Positions 16,307 through 24,751 of a stretch of DNA of 64,000 bases are shown in pieces. The position numbers and the translations under genes are program-made. The notes under the pieces were generated by a model. It searched no databases and was not told the origin of the DNA. It saw only the letters and a program-made list of their open reading frames with translations. The stretch is from Pseudoruegeria sp. HB172150 (lineage in GTDB: Bacteria; Pseudomonadota; Alphaproteobacteria; Rhodobacterales; Rhodobacteraceae): the NCBI RefSeq assembly GCF_013184805.1, contig NZ_JAATNG010000003.1:362119-426118 (forward strand), in the 5' to 3' direction. Position 1 is the first letter of the stretch. Every line of letters begins with the position of its first letter.

Positions 16307-17200
16307 TTACTGAAGAGTCATCGGCCGGCGCAACTGTGATGCAATTGAGCCAGAAGCGAATTCGACTACATCACTGTTCAAGATCAGAAATGGCAAACTG
16401 ATCGCCAGCGCTGTTTCTCGATGCCCTAGGGGCTCCATTCGGATGCACGCTCTTGCCTCGTCATCCGACACTCGCTTCATCATTTCCCGAACCTGGCTTC
16501 GCTCGCTACCACTTTGAGTGGTCGAGTAGATGACATATGGCTGAAAATCGCTGTTCTCCCGCGGAACCTGAATCTCGAAATGTTTAAGAACCATATCGAC
16601 TGCGCGGAACGGGCCGATCGACTCGGACAGATGTTCTTTGGCCGCCAATTGGATAGCCTTGGCCAGGCTCGCAGCGAGCAATTTGTCGTCCGGGTAGGGC
16701 TCCCGACCACGCGTATTACCAGACGCATCGCAGTACGGAGCCGTAAGGCACTGAAATGCCCATTCGAGGTTGAAATTACGCGGCACAGGCAGCTTGGGAA
16801 GCGGAACGCCGTTGAAATCGGGCGTCAAACCACGTGCACACTCTAGGAACAAATCGGTGAGTGCTTCGAGCACCTTCACTTCTCGCGAAGCGGGTATGGG
16901 CAGAGAACGATCCGGAGGCTCTGGTCCTTGATCTGGCACTCTCTCAATGATCCAAGGCACCAGCACTCCAAACCTGTAGAGATGCTGCCAGTGAAACCTA
17001 AAGCTGGCTATCGAAACATTGGCACCTTTTTCCAGGATCGAGCCGTCTAAAGCGCCGATGTACGCAAGGTCATACAAACTCGGCCCTTCCCAAGTCCGCC
17101 AGGGCTTCTGGTTTTGGCTACTGAGATGGAGAGCTGCTCCCAGTACGGCCAGCCCGTGACGGTCCAGCGGCAGCCGTTTCTGCCATTCTTCGTTTGTCAT
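16307..17200 (-). CDS. Hypothetical protein of the element
   Basis: 297 aa from ATG 17200, which has AGAGG 8 nt upstream. The frame is open to 17287, but the extra 29 residues are Arg/Pro-rich and lack a start signal. MTNEEWQKRLPLDRHGLAVL, FRFHWQHLYRFGVLVPWI and LEWAFQCLTAPYCDASGNT are the most distinctive parts. It appears soluble, with no signal or catalytic motif I recognise. It is transcribed away from the right repeat cluster (17474-17582), so a replication or copy-control role is possible but unsupported. Confidence 0.6.
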   Translation of the reverse strand: MTNEEWQKRLPLDRHGLAVLGAALHLSSQNQKPWRTWEGPSLYDLAYIGALDGSILEKGANVSIASFRFHWQHLYRFGVLVPWIIERVPDQGPEPPDRSLPIPASREVKVLEALTDLFLECARGLTPDFNGVPLPKLPVPRNFNLEWAFQCLTAPYCDASGNTRGREPYPDDKLLAASLAKAIQLAAKEHLSESIGPFRAVDMVLKHFEIQVPRENSDFQPYVIYSTTQSGSERSQVREMMKRVSDDEARACIRMEPLGHRETALAISLPFLILNSDVVEFASGSIASQLRRPMTLQ

Positions 17201-17473
17201 TCTGCTGCCTCTCGCAAGGCGCCCGCACGGGAAAGAGCGTGGCAACGGGGTGCGAGTTCGCCCGCGTTCGGTGATCAGCCTAGCCACGCTCGAATTCAGG
17301 TAACCAATCCTTTAACGAACAAGCAATGAGAATCGGCGCGACCTACTACATTTAGTGTTAGCGATTCACGAAAACACAGCTCATTTTTTGTCACCCAAAC
17401 CGTGTTTGGAGACGGGTCGGCCATCCATCGAGTCCACGGCTAGCCACGTATTCCTTCAATTAGGGACAGAAAT

Positions 17474-17582
17474 GGTAACAGGTAACGGGACAGTGTTACC
17501 TTGGCCGTCTGAATCTGTTACCTCCTTTATCGTTTAATAATAAACCCTTAAGCGGAAAGGTAACAAAGGTAACAGGGTAACA
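17474..17582. repeat. Right GGTAACA repeat cluster with AT-rich segment (candidate origin)
   Basis: Seven copies in 109 bp: GGTAACA at 17474, GGTAACG at 17481, TGTTACC at 17494 and 17516, and GGTAACA at 17559, 17568 and 17576. Between the two groups lies an AT-rich stretch (17524-17552, including TTTAATAATAAA) suited to duplex opening. It occupies most of the 448-bp gap between the 16307-17200 gene and the integrase. The rest of that gap (17201-17473) shows nothing assignable. Iteron arrangement plus a primase in the element supports an origin. Experimentally untested. Confidence 0.7.
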
Positions 17583-17648
17583 GCGATTTCGGGAGGGTAG
17601 AGCAACGAAAACGAAGACCGAGGCACACAAGATATAGATTTCCCGGCG

Positions 17649-18917
17649 CTAGTCCTTCTGACGCAATGCGACGATTTTCGAAGCCTCTGGCGGGCCCTTC
17701 ATCGCGTCAGAAATCCGGCCAGCGATCAGCTCGGCCGCGGCCCTTTGCGGATCGTCGGCGAGGTGGGCGTAGCGCTGAGTGGTTCTGGTCTCCCGATGAC
17801 CCAGGAGGGCGCCGATCATCGGGAGCGACAACCCGCCGGCAACCGCGATCGAAGCGTAGGCATGGCGCAGGTCGTGCAGGCGTACATCCTCTAGGTCGGC
17901 CTCCCGCCTTATCACACCCCAGGGACCTTTGAGGTTCGTGAGCGGCACTTCTGGGTCATCGCCTCGTCGGCCGCGAATCACGAAGCCCTTGCCCGAAGCG
18001 GGACGGTCCGCCGTCGCCAGAACTTCGAGCGCAGGGGCCGGCAGTTGGATGGGCTTCTTGCCGGTTTTCGAGTCAGGCAGGTTCGCCCGCCCGGCATCGA
18101 TGTCTACATGCTCCCATCGGAGGCCCAGGACCTCCCCGACTCTTGCGCCCGTGAAGATGAGCAGCCGGATTGCTCGGATCGCTTCCGCGTTGACCCTGGT
18201 CTCTGCAGCTGCTCCATCCTTTGCCCGCACCAGGAGAGGTTCCCGTTCCGCACGGATCAGAACATCACTGAGCCGATGAAACTCAGTCGCGCTCAGGAAG
18301 CGTTCCCGAGATCGCTCAGGGTATCGATCGACACGACGACACGGGTTCGAATGATCCGGACGCATGCCCCAGACTTCGGCCAATTCCATTGCCTTTGAGA
18401 GCACGGCCAAAGCGCGATTTGCCTGATACGGAGCGCCAGAGTTTCCGGAGTGAAACCGGGCGACATCCGCCACTGTCAAATCCGAGACCTTCAGACGCCC
18501 AAGGCTCGGCCGGATCAGGTTGTCGACAAGCGAGCGAGCGTTCGCGGCTGTGCTGGCCTTGTTCTTCACCTTTGCGTGCTCATCTAGATAGCGATTCAGC
18601 AAGTCGGAAACGGTTGGCGCTTTTCGTCGCTCTTCCTTTGCACCAGCCGGATCTGCGCCAGCAGCAACCTCAGCCGCCCAACCGCGTGCAACGGCACGCG
18701 CCTGGTCAGGTGTCATGCTCCCGTGTGTCCCGATCGTCGCCCATCGTGGCCGGCCATTCCGGCCGCCACCGACCCGGTACTTCAGTACGTACACTTTGCG
18801 CCCGGTCGGGTTAACGCGGACGCCGAATCCAGAGACCTCGTTGTCCCAGAGAACGTATCTTTTGGCCTCCGGTTGGAGCGCGTCGACCGAGCGTTTCGTG
18901 ATCCGTGCCGTCGCCAT
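17649..18917 (-). CDS. Tyrosine recombinase (P4-type integrase)
   Basis: 422 aa. An N-terminal DUF4102-like arm-binding domain (KRYVLWDNEVSGFGVRV) is followed by a core-binding domain (about 102-190) and the catalytic domain with R259 (GARVGEVLGL), H348 and R351 (LHDLRHAYAS), H374 (LLGHRET) and nucleophile Y383 (TQRYAHL). All catalytic residues are present, so it should be active. AGGAG lies 8 nt before the ATG. Arm-type repeats begin 12 bp upstream of the start codon, implying that Int binding covers its own promoter. It integrates the element into tRNA-Lys. Confidence 0.95.
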   Translation of the reverse strand: MATARITKRSVDALQPEAKRYVLWDNEVSGFGVRVNPTGRKVYVLKYRVGGGRNGRPRWATIGTHGSMTPDQARAVARGWAAEVAAGADPAGAKEERRKAPTVSDLLNRYLDEHAKVKNKASTAANARSLVDNLIRPSLGRLKVSDLTVADVARFHSGNSGAPYQANRALAVLSKAMELAEVWGMRPDHSNPCRRVDRYPERSRERFLSATEFHRLSDVLIRAEREPLLVRAKDGAAAETRVNAEAIRAIRLLIFTGARVGEVLGLRWEHVDIDAGRANLPDSKTGKKPIQLPAPALEVLATADRPASGKGFVIRGRRGDDPEVPLTNLKGPWGVIRREADLEDVRLHDLRHAYASIAVAGGLSLPMIGALLGHRETRTTQRYAHLADDPQRAAAELIAGRISDAMKGPPEASKIVALRQKD

Positions 18918-18928
18918 CGAGGCTACTC

Positions 18929-18950
18929 CTGGCTATCACATGGCAACCAC
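18929..18950 (+). repeat. Arm-type integrase site, right unit 1
   Basis: CTGGCTATCACATGGCAACC plus AC, matching the left unit (3921-3942) at 19 of 22 positions. It lies 12 bp upstream of the integrase ATG and so overlaps the likely ribosome site and promoter. Confidence 0.75.
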
Positions 18951-18960
18951 CAAACGCGAT

Positions 18961-18982
18961 TTGGCTACCACATGGCAACCAC
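18961..18982 (+). repeat. Arm-type integrase site, right unit 2
   Basis: TTGGCTACCACATGGCAACC plus AC, differing from the left unit at one position. Its phase is 32 bp (about three helical turns) from unit 1, and it lies 119 bp inside attR. Confidence 0.78.
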
Positions 18983-19101
18983 GCAAGGCGCAACGGAATG
19001 CAAGATCGCGCAAAGATTTGCTGCAATTTGTTAATCATTCACAACAGATTACGCAAGCTGACGCAAGAGCACGCATCAGCGCGCAACAACTGCATTTGGA
19101 C

Positions 19102-19149
19102 ACTTTTAATCAGTGGGTCGCAGGTTCGAATCCTGCACGGCTCACCACT
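19102..19149 (+). repeat. attR: duplicated tRNA-Lys 3' end
   Basis: 48 bp identical to 3830-3877. Only the 3' part of the tRNA is present (no acceptor 5' strand, no D arm), so it is not a functional tRNA. It marks the right boundary of the element, 167 bp before the btu riboswitch. Confidence 0.95.
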
Positions 19150-19279
19150 GAAATCAGACATGCCCTTGACCTGATAGGCAGGCGGATTGCCTGGCGGCTG
19201 GTGCCTTCACCGCGCCTGTCGCAGCTCGGGCCGGTTTGAGCACGCTCGGGTCCCTATCACGCATATGGCGTTGTGCACC

Positions 19280-19308
19280 TTTACAGGGTCGGTGCATGCC
19301 GGTAACAA
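19280..19308 (+). promoter_or_regulatory. Candidate promoter of the btu operon
   Basis: TTTACA (19280-19285), a 17-bp spacer, TAACAA (19303-19308). A start 7-8 nt downstream would fall exactly at the first base of riboswitch stem P1 (19316), which supports it. Confidence 0.5.
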
Positions 19309-19315
19309 ATTCTTG

Positions 19316-19501
19316 CTTCGGTTCGAGCGGTACTGCCGTTCGAGTAACAGGGAATGCGGTCCGGCCTCTCTACGGTGCCAAATCCGCAACTGCCCCCGCA
19401 ACTGTAGGCGGATAGCGAAGCCGGAACATGCCACTGCCGCTCTGCGCGCGGCGGGAAGGCCCGGTGGAGCGATGACCCGCAAGTCAGGAGACCTGCCGAA
19501 G
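19316..19501 (+). ncRNA. Cobalamin (AdoCbl) riboswitch upstream of btuB
   Basis: P1 is CTTCGG (19316-19321) with CCGAAG (19496-19501). Conserved core elements occur in order: ACAGGGAA, then AACTGCCCCCGCAACTGTA (B12-box partner region), GCCACTG, CGGGAAGG, and the terminal B12 box GATGACCCGCAAGTCAGGAG with ACCTGCC. It is expected to turn off the downstream uptake operon when cobalamin is plentiful, probably by hiding the ribosome site at 19636-19640. It sits within 170 bp of the element's attR but is chromosomal. Confidence 0.95.
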
Positions 19502-19647
19502 TGTTCACCCTGCCGGGCGCGAGGGGCGCCTCAGGCAACGGTATCTTCCGTCGTGGTGGCAATGCGCCGTGTCCGGAAGCTGCGAATTCCGGATGCACAT
19601 TGACACGTTTCGGCGCCCACGCGCGCCGATTGATGGGGAGCATAGTC

Positions 19648-21507
19648 ATGTCCCGCCTGCATCGTATCGCATTCAATGCCCTACTCGTCCTGTCACCGGT
19701 TCCCGCCGTGGCGCAGGACGCCGATTTCCTCGGCACCGTCATCCTGTCCGGCGGATTCACACCGATCGAGGCCGCCCGGTACGGCCGGTCAGTCAGCGTC
19801 ATTTCAGGCGACGAAATCCGCGCCCGCGGCATTTCGTCTGTCCAGGATGCGCTGCGTGCGGTACCCGGCGTGTCGGTCAACGGGACAGGAAGCAACTTCA
19901 CCCAGGTCCGCATCCGCGGCGGCGAGGCCAACCACACACTGGTTCTGATCGACGGGATCGAGGCGGCCGGCGGCGACGGCGAGTACATTCTGTCAGGTCT
20001 GAGCACCGCGAATGTCGAGCGGATCGAGGTTCTGCGTGGTCCGCAATCGGTTTACTACGGCTCTAACGCGTCGTCCGGCGTGATCAACATCGTCACCAGG
20101 ATAGGCACCGACGGGCAGGGCGGTTCGCTGTCGCTTGAATACGGTGCGGGCTTGAACGGCTCGCTTTTCCTGTATTCTCGCGATGATCGCGGCGGCGTTT
20201 CGCTGTCATTCTCGTCCTTCGATGACGAAGGTTACGACTTTTCCGGATCGGACGGGGAAAAGGACGCGACGAAACGCACAACTGTGATCCTGTCTGCCGA
20301 TTACTTCGTGACCGAGGATCTGCAGTTCGGCCTGACCCTGCGCCGGGCGCATGAGGACTACGATTACGACAGCAACTCTTACGTCGCCACGGATTCTGAC
20401 GGTTACGTTGTCGACGACCCGTTTCCGACCAGTACCCGGAACGAGCTGACCGCGGGTCTCTGGACGGAGTATGCGATGATGGACGGAAGGGTCCTGAACC
20501 GGCTGTCCTACGAGATGACGCAGAACGACCAGAGCTATTATGGCGGCACGCCGACCGAGACCGAGACATGGGCGCTGAAGTACCGGCTGAGCTTTGGGCT
20601 GGAAGGGCAGGCCGCGGCCCGTTCCGACCACCTGATGAACCTATTCCTCGAGTACAGCGAGGACAGCAGCACCTCCGCCCCCGGATACGACCGGGCGACA
20701 ACGTCCTATGCGCTGGAATACCGTGGCAGTTACGATTTCGGGCTGGATGTACAGGCGGGATTGCGGTTCGACGACAACAAGGTGTTCGAGGATATCGCAA
20801 CCTGGAACACAGCCGTGTCCTATACATTCGGGTCGGGCGTCCGGCTGCACGCCTCTGCCGGTACCGGTTCGGTGAACCCGTCCTATTTTGAGCTCTATGC
20901 CGACGCCTATGGCTATGTCGGCAATCCTGACCTGAAACCGGAGCGCAACCGCAGCTTTGATCTTGGCGTCGAGGTGCCGTTCTTCGACGGCCGCGGACAT
21001 TTCGACGTCACATATTTCAACGAAACGCTGACTGACGAGATCAGCACGGTCTTCGATGGCGCGAACTTTGTCTACGTAAATCAGGGCGGCGACAGCACTC
21101 GTGAGGGTCTCGAAGTTTCCGGTGCCTGGGCGGCGACCGACTGGTTGGATTTGCGGCTGGGCTATACCTACCTGGAGGCGGCGAACCCGGATGGCAGTGT
21201 CGAGGTGCGGCGGCCGAAACACGAGCTGGCGCTCGGTGCGACGGCCACTGTGCTGGACGGGCGCGGTTCTATTTCGGCGGACCTGCGTTACGTTGCAGGG
21301 AACTATGACACGCAGTACTGGGGCGTGTATGCGACCGAAGAGCTGCCGGACTTCACCACCGTGGATCTTGCCGCCCAGTATCAGCTGAGTGATCATGTCG
21401 AGCTGAAGGCGCGGGTGCAGAACCTGTTCGACAACGAGGCGATGGAAGCCTGGGGCTATATCGGTCGTCCACGTACTGTTTACGTCGGTTTGGGAGCGAC
21501 GTTCTGA
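19648..21507 (+). CDS. btuB: TonB-dependent vitamin B12 receptor
   Basis: 619-aa outer-membrane receptor. The signal peptide ends at VAQDADF, followed by a plug domain (SVISGDEIRARGISSVQDAL, VRIRGGEANHTLVLIDG, RIEVLRGPQSVYYGSNASSG) and a C-terminal beta-barrel ending in the aromatic residue of GLGATF. Its size and lead position in a btuFCD-cbiZ operon under an AdoCbl riboswitch support corrinoid uptake. The frame is open from 19501, but GGGAG with 7-nt spacing favours ATG 19648. TonB/ExbBD are not in the window. Confidence 0.92.
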   Translation: MSRLHRIAFNALLVLSPVPAVAQDADFLGTVILSGGFTPIEAARYGRSVSVISGDEIRARGISSVQDALRAVPGVSVNGTGSNFTQVRIRGGEANHTLVLIDGIEAAGGDGEYILSGLSTANVERIEVLRGPQSVYYGSNASSGVINIVTRIGTDGQGGSLSLEYGAGLNGSLFLYSRDDRGGVSLSFSSFDDEGYDFSGSDGEKDATKRTTVILSADYFVTEDLQFGLTLRRAHEDYDYDSNSYVATDSDGYVVDDPFPTSTRNELTAGLWTEYAMMDGRVLNRLSYEMTQNDQSYYGGTPTETETWALKYRLSFGLEGQAAARSDHLMNLFLEYSEDSSTSAPGYDRATTSYALEYRGSYDFGLDVQAGLRFDDNKVFEDIATWNTAVSYTFGSGVRLHASAGTGSVNPSYFELYADAYGYVGNPDLKPERNRSFDLGVEVPFFDGRGHFDVTYFNETLTDEISTVFDGANFVYVNQGGDSTREGLEVSGAWAATDWLDLRLGYTYLEAANPDGSVEVRRPKHELALGATATVLDGRGSISADLRYVAGNYDTQYWGVYATEELPDFTTVDLAAQYQLSDHVELKARVQNLFDNEAMEAWGYIGRPRTVYVGLGATF

Positions 21508-21508
21508 G

Positions 21509-22369
21509 GTGACTGCGAAACGGATTCTGGCATCCATTCTGCTCGGGGCGGTGGTCGCCGCCGCCCCTGGTCCGTCCCAAGCACAGGAACCGGACGGCGC
21601 GGCGCCGGTGCGGGTGGTTTCCATGAATCTCTGTACCGACCAGCTTGCGATGTTGGTGGCAGCGCCCGGTCAGCTTTTGTCCGTGTCGTATCTCGCCGCG
21701 CAGCCACGCAGTTCCGCAATGGCAGAAGAGGCGCAGAACTACGTCGTAAATCACGGCTTGGCGGAAGAGATCTATCTGCTGGAACCGGACCTTGTAATCG
21801 CCGGGACATTTTCGACCCGGGCAACCGTTGCCATGCTGAAGAGGCTGGACATACCGGTCGCGGTTCTCAGCCCGGCCTATTCTCTCGACGAAGTCCGCCA
21901 GCGGATCATCGAGATGGGGGAGGTGCTGCATCGGCAGGAGGCCGCGGAGGGTCTGGCGGCGGAATTCGACGCGCGGCTTGCGGCGCTGCGGGACAAGGTA
22001 ATTCGCCAGCCACGTGCCGCGCTTTTCTTTGCCAATGGCTACACGTCGGGCGACCGAACGCTGGCGGGGCAGATCCTTTCCGCTGCCGGATTTGACAACA
22101 TCGCGGACGAGGTGGGCCTGCCCAGTGGCGGGCGGATGCCGCTGGAGGTTCTGGCGATGGCCGACCCCGAAGTCCTGATCCGTGGCAGCCGTTATGAAGG
22201 CAACTCGCGATCCGAAGAGATCCTCGATCACCCGGTGGTGGCGAAGCTGCGGGAAGCGCTGCCGGGCGCGGCCGTGACCGATCGCGACTGGGTCTGCGGT
22301 ACGCCTTTCGTATTGCGCGCCATCGAAGAGCTGGCCGAAACCCGCCGTAAGCTGGAGACATCGCCGTGA
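21509..22369 (+). CDS. btuF: Cobalamin ABC transporter periplasmic binding protein
   Basis: 286 aa, GTG start one base after the btuB stop. Signal peptide ILASILLGAVVAAAPGPSQA. The mature protein is a class III (helical-backbone) binding protein: VVSMNLCTDQLAMLV, LEPDLVIAGTFSTRATVAML, ADPEVLIRGS and the C-terminal ALPGAAVTDRDWVCGTPFVL. These are BtuF/FecB-like. Gene order and the upstream riboswitch indicate corrinoids as ligand rather than siderophores. Confidence 0.9.
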   Translation: MTAKRILASILLGAVVAAAPGPSQAQEPDGAAPVRVVSMNLCTDQLAMLVAAPGQLLSVSYLAAQPRSSAMAEEAQNYVVNHGLAEEIYLLEPDLVIAGTFSTRATVAMLKRLDIPVAVLSPAYSLDEVRQRIIEMGEVLHRQEAAEGLAAEFDARLAALRDKVIRQPRAALFFANGYTSGDRTLAGQILSAAGFDNIADEVGLPSGGRMPLEVLAMADPEVLIRGSRYEGNSRSEEILDHPVVAKLREALPGAAVTDRDWVCGTPFVLRAIEELAETRRKLETSP

Positions 22370-23349
22370 GGCTGCTGGGTTTTGGTCTGACGGGGCTTGT
22401 AGTGCTGCTGGCTCTTATCAGCCTGGTGCTGGGTCCGGCTGCGATCGGACCGGCCGAAAGCCTGTACGCGCTGTTCACCGATACCGGCACGCCGCTGACG
22501 CTGGTGATGCGGGAGATCCGCCTGCCGCGCATGGTGCTTGCGCTGGGCATCGGTGCCAGCCTGGGCCTGTCCGGCGCCGCGATGCAGGGCTATCTGCGCA
22601 ATCCGCTGGCCGATCCGGGGCTGATCGGGGTTTCCGCCTCTGCCGCTCTTGGGGCGGTTCTGGCAATACAGACCGGCATTGCTGCACATTTTGCATTCGG
22701 GCTGCCACTGTGCGCCCTTGCGGGGGCCGTGGTGGGCGTGTCGTTGGTGATGCTGCTGGCAGGGCCGCGCGGCTCGTCGCTGACGCTGATCCTGGCCGGA
22801 ATTGCCATATCGTCGCTGGCAGCGGCCTTTACGTCGCTGGTGCTGAACCTGTCGCCAAATCCTTTTGCCGCGAACGAGATCGTGTTCTGGATGATGGGAT
22901 CGCTGTCGGACCGGTCGATGAGCCATGTCTGGCTCGCGCTGCCGCTGATGGTTGTGGGCTGGGCGCTGCTGGGCAGCCTTGGCCGCAGCCTCGACGCGCT
23001 GACGCTGGGCGAGGACGCTGCGGAGGCGATGGGCATCGGCCTGCGCCGGGTTCGGTGGCAGGTGGTGCTGGGCACGGCGGCCGCAGTCGGTGCCGCGACC
23101 GCCGTGGCCGGTGCGATCGGGTTTGTCGGCCTTGTCGTGCCGCATATCCTGCGCCCGCTGGTCGGGGCCCGGCCCGGCGCTTTGCTCTGGGCCTCTGCTC
23201 TGGGCGGTGCCGCGATGTTGCTGGCCTCGGACGTGGCTGTCCGAGTTGTTCTGCCTTCGGGCGATCTAAAGCTGGGGGTGGTCACTGCGCTGGTCGGCGC
23301 ACCGCTGTTCCTGCACCTGATCTATCGGACGCGGAGGGAGATGGCATGA
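22366..23349 (+). CDS. btuC: Cobalamin ABC transporter permease
   Basis: 327-aa polytopic inner-membrane protein of the BtuC/FecCD family with about ten membrane segments. The FecCD hallmarks are present: REIRLPRMVLALGIGASLGL, GAAMQGYLRNPLADPGLIGV, and near the C terminus GAIGFVGLVVPHILRPLVG. It starts with GTG overlapping the btuF stop (GTGA), so translation is coupled. Confidence 0.92.
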   Translation: MRLLGFGLTGLVVLLALISLVLGPAAIGPAESLYALFTDTGTPLTLVMREIRLPRMVLALGIGASLGLSGAAMQGYLRNPLADPGLIGVSASAALGAVLAIQTGIAAHFAFGLPLCALAGAVVGVSLVMLLAGPRGSSLTLILAGIAISSLAAAFTSLVLNLSPNPFAANEIVFWMMGSLSDRSMSHVWLALPLMVVGWALLGSLGRSLDALTLGEDAAEAMGIGLRRVRWQVVLGTAAAVGAATAVAGAIGFVGLVVPHILRPLVGARPGALLWASALGGAAMLLASDVAVRVVLPSGDLKLGVVTALVGAPLFLHLIYRTRREMA

Positions 23350-24104
23350 GCCTTCTGCGCCTGTCCGACATTTCGGTGACGCTGCGCCAACGCACGGTTC
23401 TGGAGAGAGTATCGCTGGAGATCGGCGCAGGCGAATTGGTTGGGTTGATCGGCGCCAACGGGGCCGGCAAGACTACATTGATGCGCGCGGCGCTTGGCCT
23501 GATCCCGGCTCAGGGTGATAGTTCCCTCGCCCAGATGGCTCCGCGTGCGCGCGCGAAGGCCGCCGCCTGGCTGCCACAGGCGCGCGAGGTATCATGGCCC
23601 GTCGATGTCGAGACGTTGGTGACGCTGGGCCGGATTCCGCATCTGGGTACGGGTCAGCCAGTTGGCGAGATGGATCGCGCGGCCGCGGAGCGGGCGCTTG
23701 ACCGGATGGGCCTGAAGGAATTGCGGGCTCGGACGGTCACCCGCCTGTCGGGGGGCGAGCAGGCGCGAGTGCTGATCGCGCGGGTGCTGGCACAGGAAAC
23801 GCCGCTGATCCTGGCAGACGAACCGATTGCCGGACTGGATCCGGCGCACCAGATCTCAACCATGCGGATCTTTCGCGAGTTGGCAGCGGAAGGGCATTCA
23901 GTCCTGGTCTCTATCCACGACCTTGGGCTTGCGGCACGGCATTGCACGCGGCTGGTACTTCTGGGCGGGCATGCGAAAGTGGCGGATGGGGTGCCGCGCC
24001 AAGTGTTGACGCCGGACAACCTGCGCGACCATTTCGGTATCTGCGCGCATTTCGAAGAAACGGCGCAAGGCCCGATTTTTCAGGCAACCGAGGTGGTGGG
24101 ATGA
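23346..24104 (+). CDS. btuD: Cobalamin ABC transporter ATP-binding protein
   Basis: 252 aa. Walker A GANGAGKTTL, Q-loop WLPQAREV, signature LSGGEQARV, Walker B LILADEPIAGLDP and H-loop SIHDLG are all intact. It couples ATP hydrolysis to corrinoid import with BtuC and BtuF. The ATG overlaps the btuC stop (ATGA). Confidence 0.92.
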   Translation: MSLLRLSDISVTLRQRTVLERVSLEIGAGELVGLIGANGAGKTTLMRAALGLIPAQGDSSLAQMAPRARAKAAAWLPQAREVSWPVDVETLVTLGRIPHLGTGQPVGEMDRAAAERALDRMGLKELRARTVTRLSGGEQARVLIARVLAQETPLILADEPIAGLDPAHQISTMRIFRELAAEGHSVLVSIHDLGLAARHCTRLVLLGGHAKVADGVPRQVLTPDNLRDHFGICAHFEETAQGPIFQATEVVG

Positions 24105-24751
24105 GTGGCATCATCCTCGACCGGCCTTGGCTGGAGCTGGATCTCGGTGCCGAATTGCAGGTGTTGAGCTGGGTGATTAACCGGCCCGGCCCGGTCATGG
24201 CCAGCAAGATCCTGTGGCGGGAAGTGTGCAATGCGGACCTGCATCCGGGGCTGGATGTCAGCGGCTGGGTGAAGGCGGAGCTTGACCACCGCGGTGTCGC
24301 AGATTGCCCCTGTTTCCTGACCTCGCGTGACCTGCGCCGTCATGTCGTTTCCGAGGCCGTTGCGGGTTCTGCGACGGTGCGTTGCGTTGCGACTGTCGGG
24401 CTGTCCAATGCGGAACGGGTGGGCGCGCGGATGGATTATGCCGACACGAACTGGGGAACGATCAACATCGCGGTTCAGCTGGGGACTGGCATGAAGCCCG
24501 CGGCGATGCTTGAGGCCATGACCATCGTAGCGCAGGCGCGCACGCTTGCAGTGGTTGAGGCGGGCCCGATGCTGCCTGGCGGGCCTGCCACAGGTACCGG
24601 CACGGATTGCATAGCGCTTGCCGCGCCGAAGGGCGAAGGCGCATATGCCGGGCTGCACACCGATCTGGGCGAGGCTATCGGGCGCGCCACCTACGAAGCG
24701 ATCCGGCGTGGCACGGAGGACTGGATGCGCGAGCGACACGATGAACATTGA
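24101..24751 (+). CDS. cbiZ: Adenosylcobinamide amidohydrolase
   Basis: 216 aa. Segments such as LSWVINRPGPVMASKILWRE, CFLTSRDLRRHV, CVATVGLSNAERVG, GTINIAVQL and GTGTDCIALAAP are typical of CbiZ. CbiZ cleaves the aminopropanol side chain of adenosylcobinamide or pseudocobalamin to adenosylcobyric acid, so imported incomplete or foreign corrinoids can be rebuilt. It is coupled to btuD by ATGA. Together with btuBFCD this makes a scavenging-plus-remodelling operon. Rhodobacter sphaeroides uses CbiZ in this way. Confidence 0.92.
   Translation: MSGIILDRPWLELDLGAELQVLSWVINRPGPVMASKILWREVCNADLHPGLDVSGWVKAELDHRGVADCPCFLTSRDLRRHVVSEAVAGSATVRCVATVGLSNAERVGARMDYADTNWGTINIAVQLGTGMKPAAMLEAMTIVAQARTLAVVEAGPMLPGGPATGTGTDCIALAAPKGEGAYAGLHTDLGEAIGRATYEAIRRGTEDWMRERHDEH

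Larger units (their letters stand above)
3830..19149. mobile_element. tRNA-Lys-integrated 15.3-kb element, P4-satellite-like
   Basis: It is bounded by the 48-bp tRNA-Lys repeats. Contents from left: one arm-type repeat, a GGTAACA repeat cluster, a small ORF, a DUF927 ATPase, a CHC2/Toprim primase, an AlpA-like protein, two small signal-bearing proteins, the accessory cargo (9.1-14.7 kb), a coiled-coil protein, a second AlpA-like protein, an unknown protein, a second GGTAACA cluster, the integrase, and two arm-type repeats. No capsid, terminase, tail, conjugation or relaxase gene is recognisable. The core matches the plan of P4-type phage satellites or integrative plasmids. Parts of the cargo are visibly lower in GC than the flanks. 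Confidence 0.9.

Noticed and set aside
19102..19149. Second tRNA-Lys gene
   Set aside because: Only the 3' half is present. The acceptor 5' strand and D arm are missing, so it is attR, not a tRNA.
3830..19149. CRISPR array or integron
   Set aside because: The repeats are short, in both orientations and without regular spacers. No cas gene or attC site is seen.
19301..19307. GGTAACA copy just outside the element
   Set aside because: It is a single copy overlapping the btu -10 and outside attR, so treated as chance.
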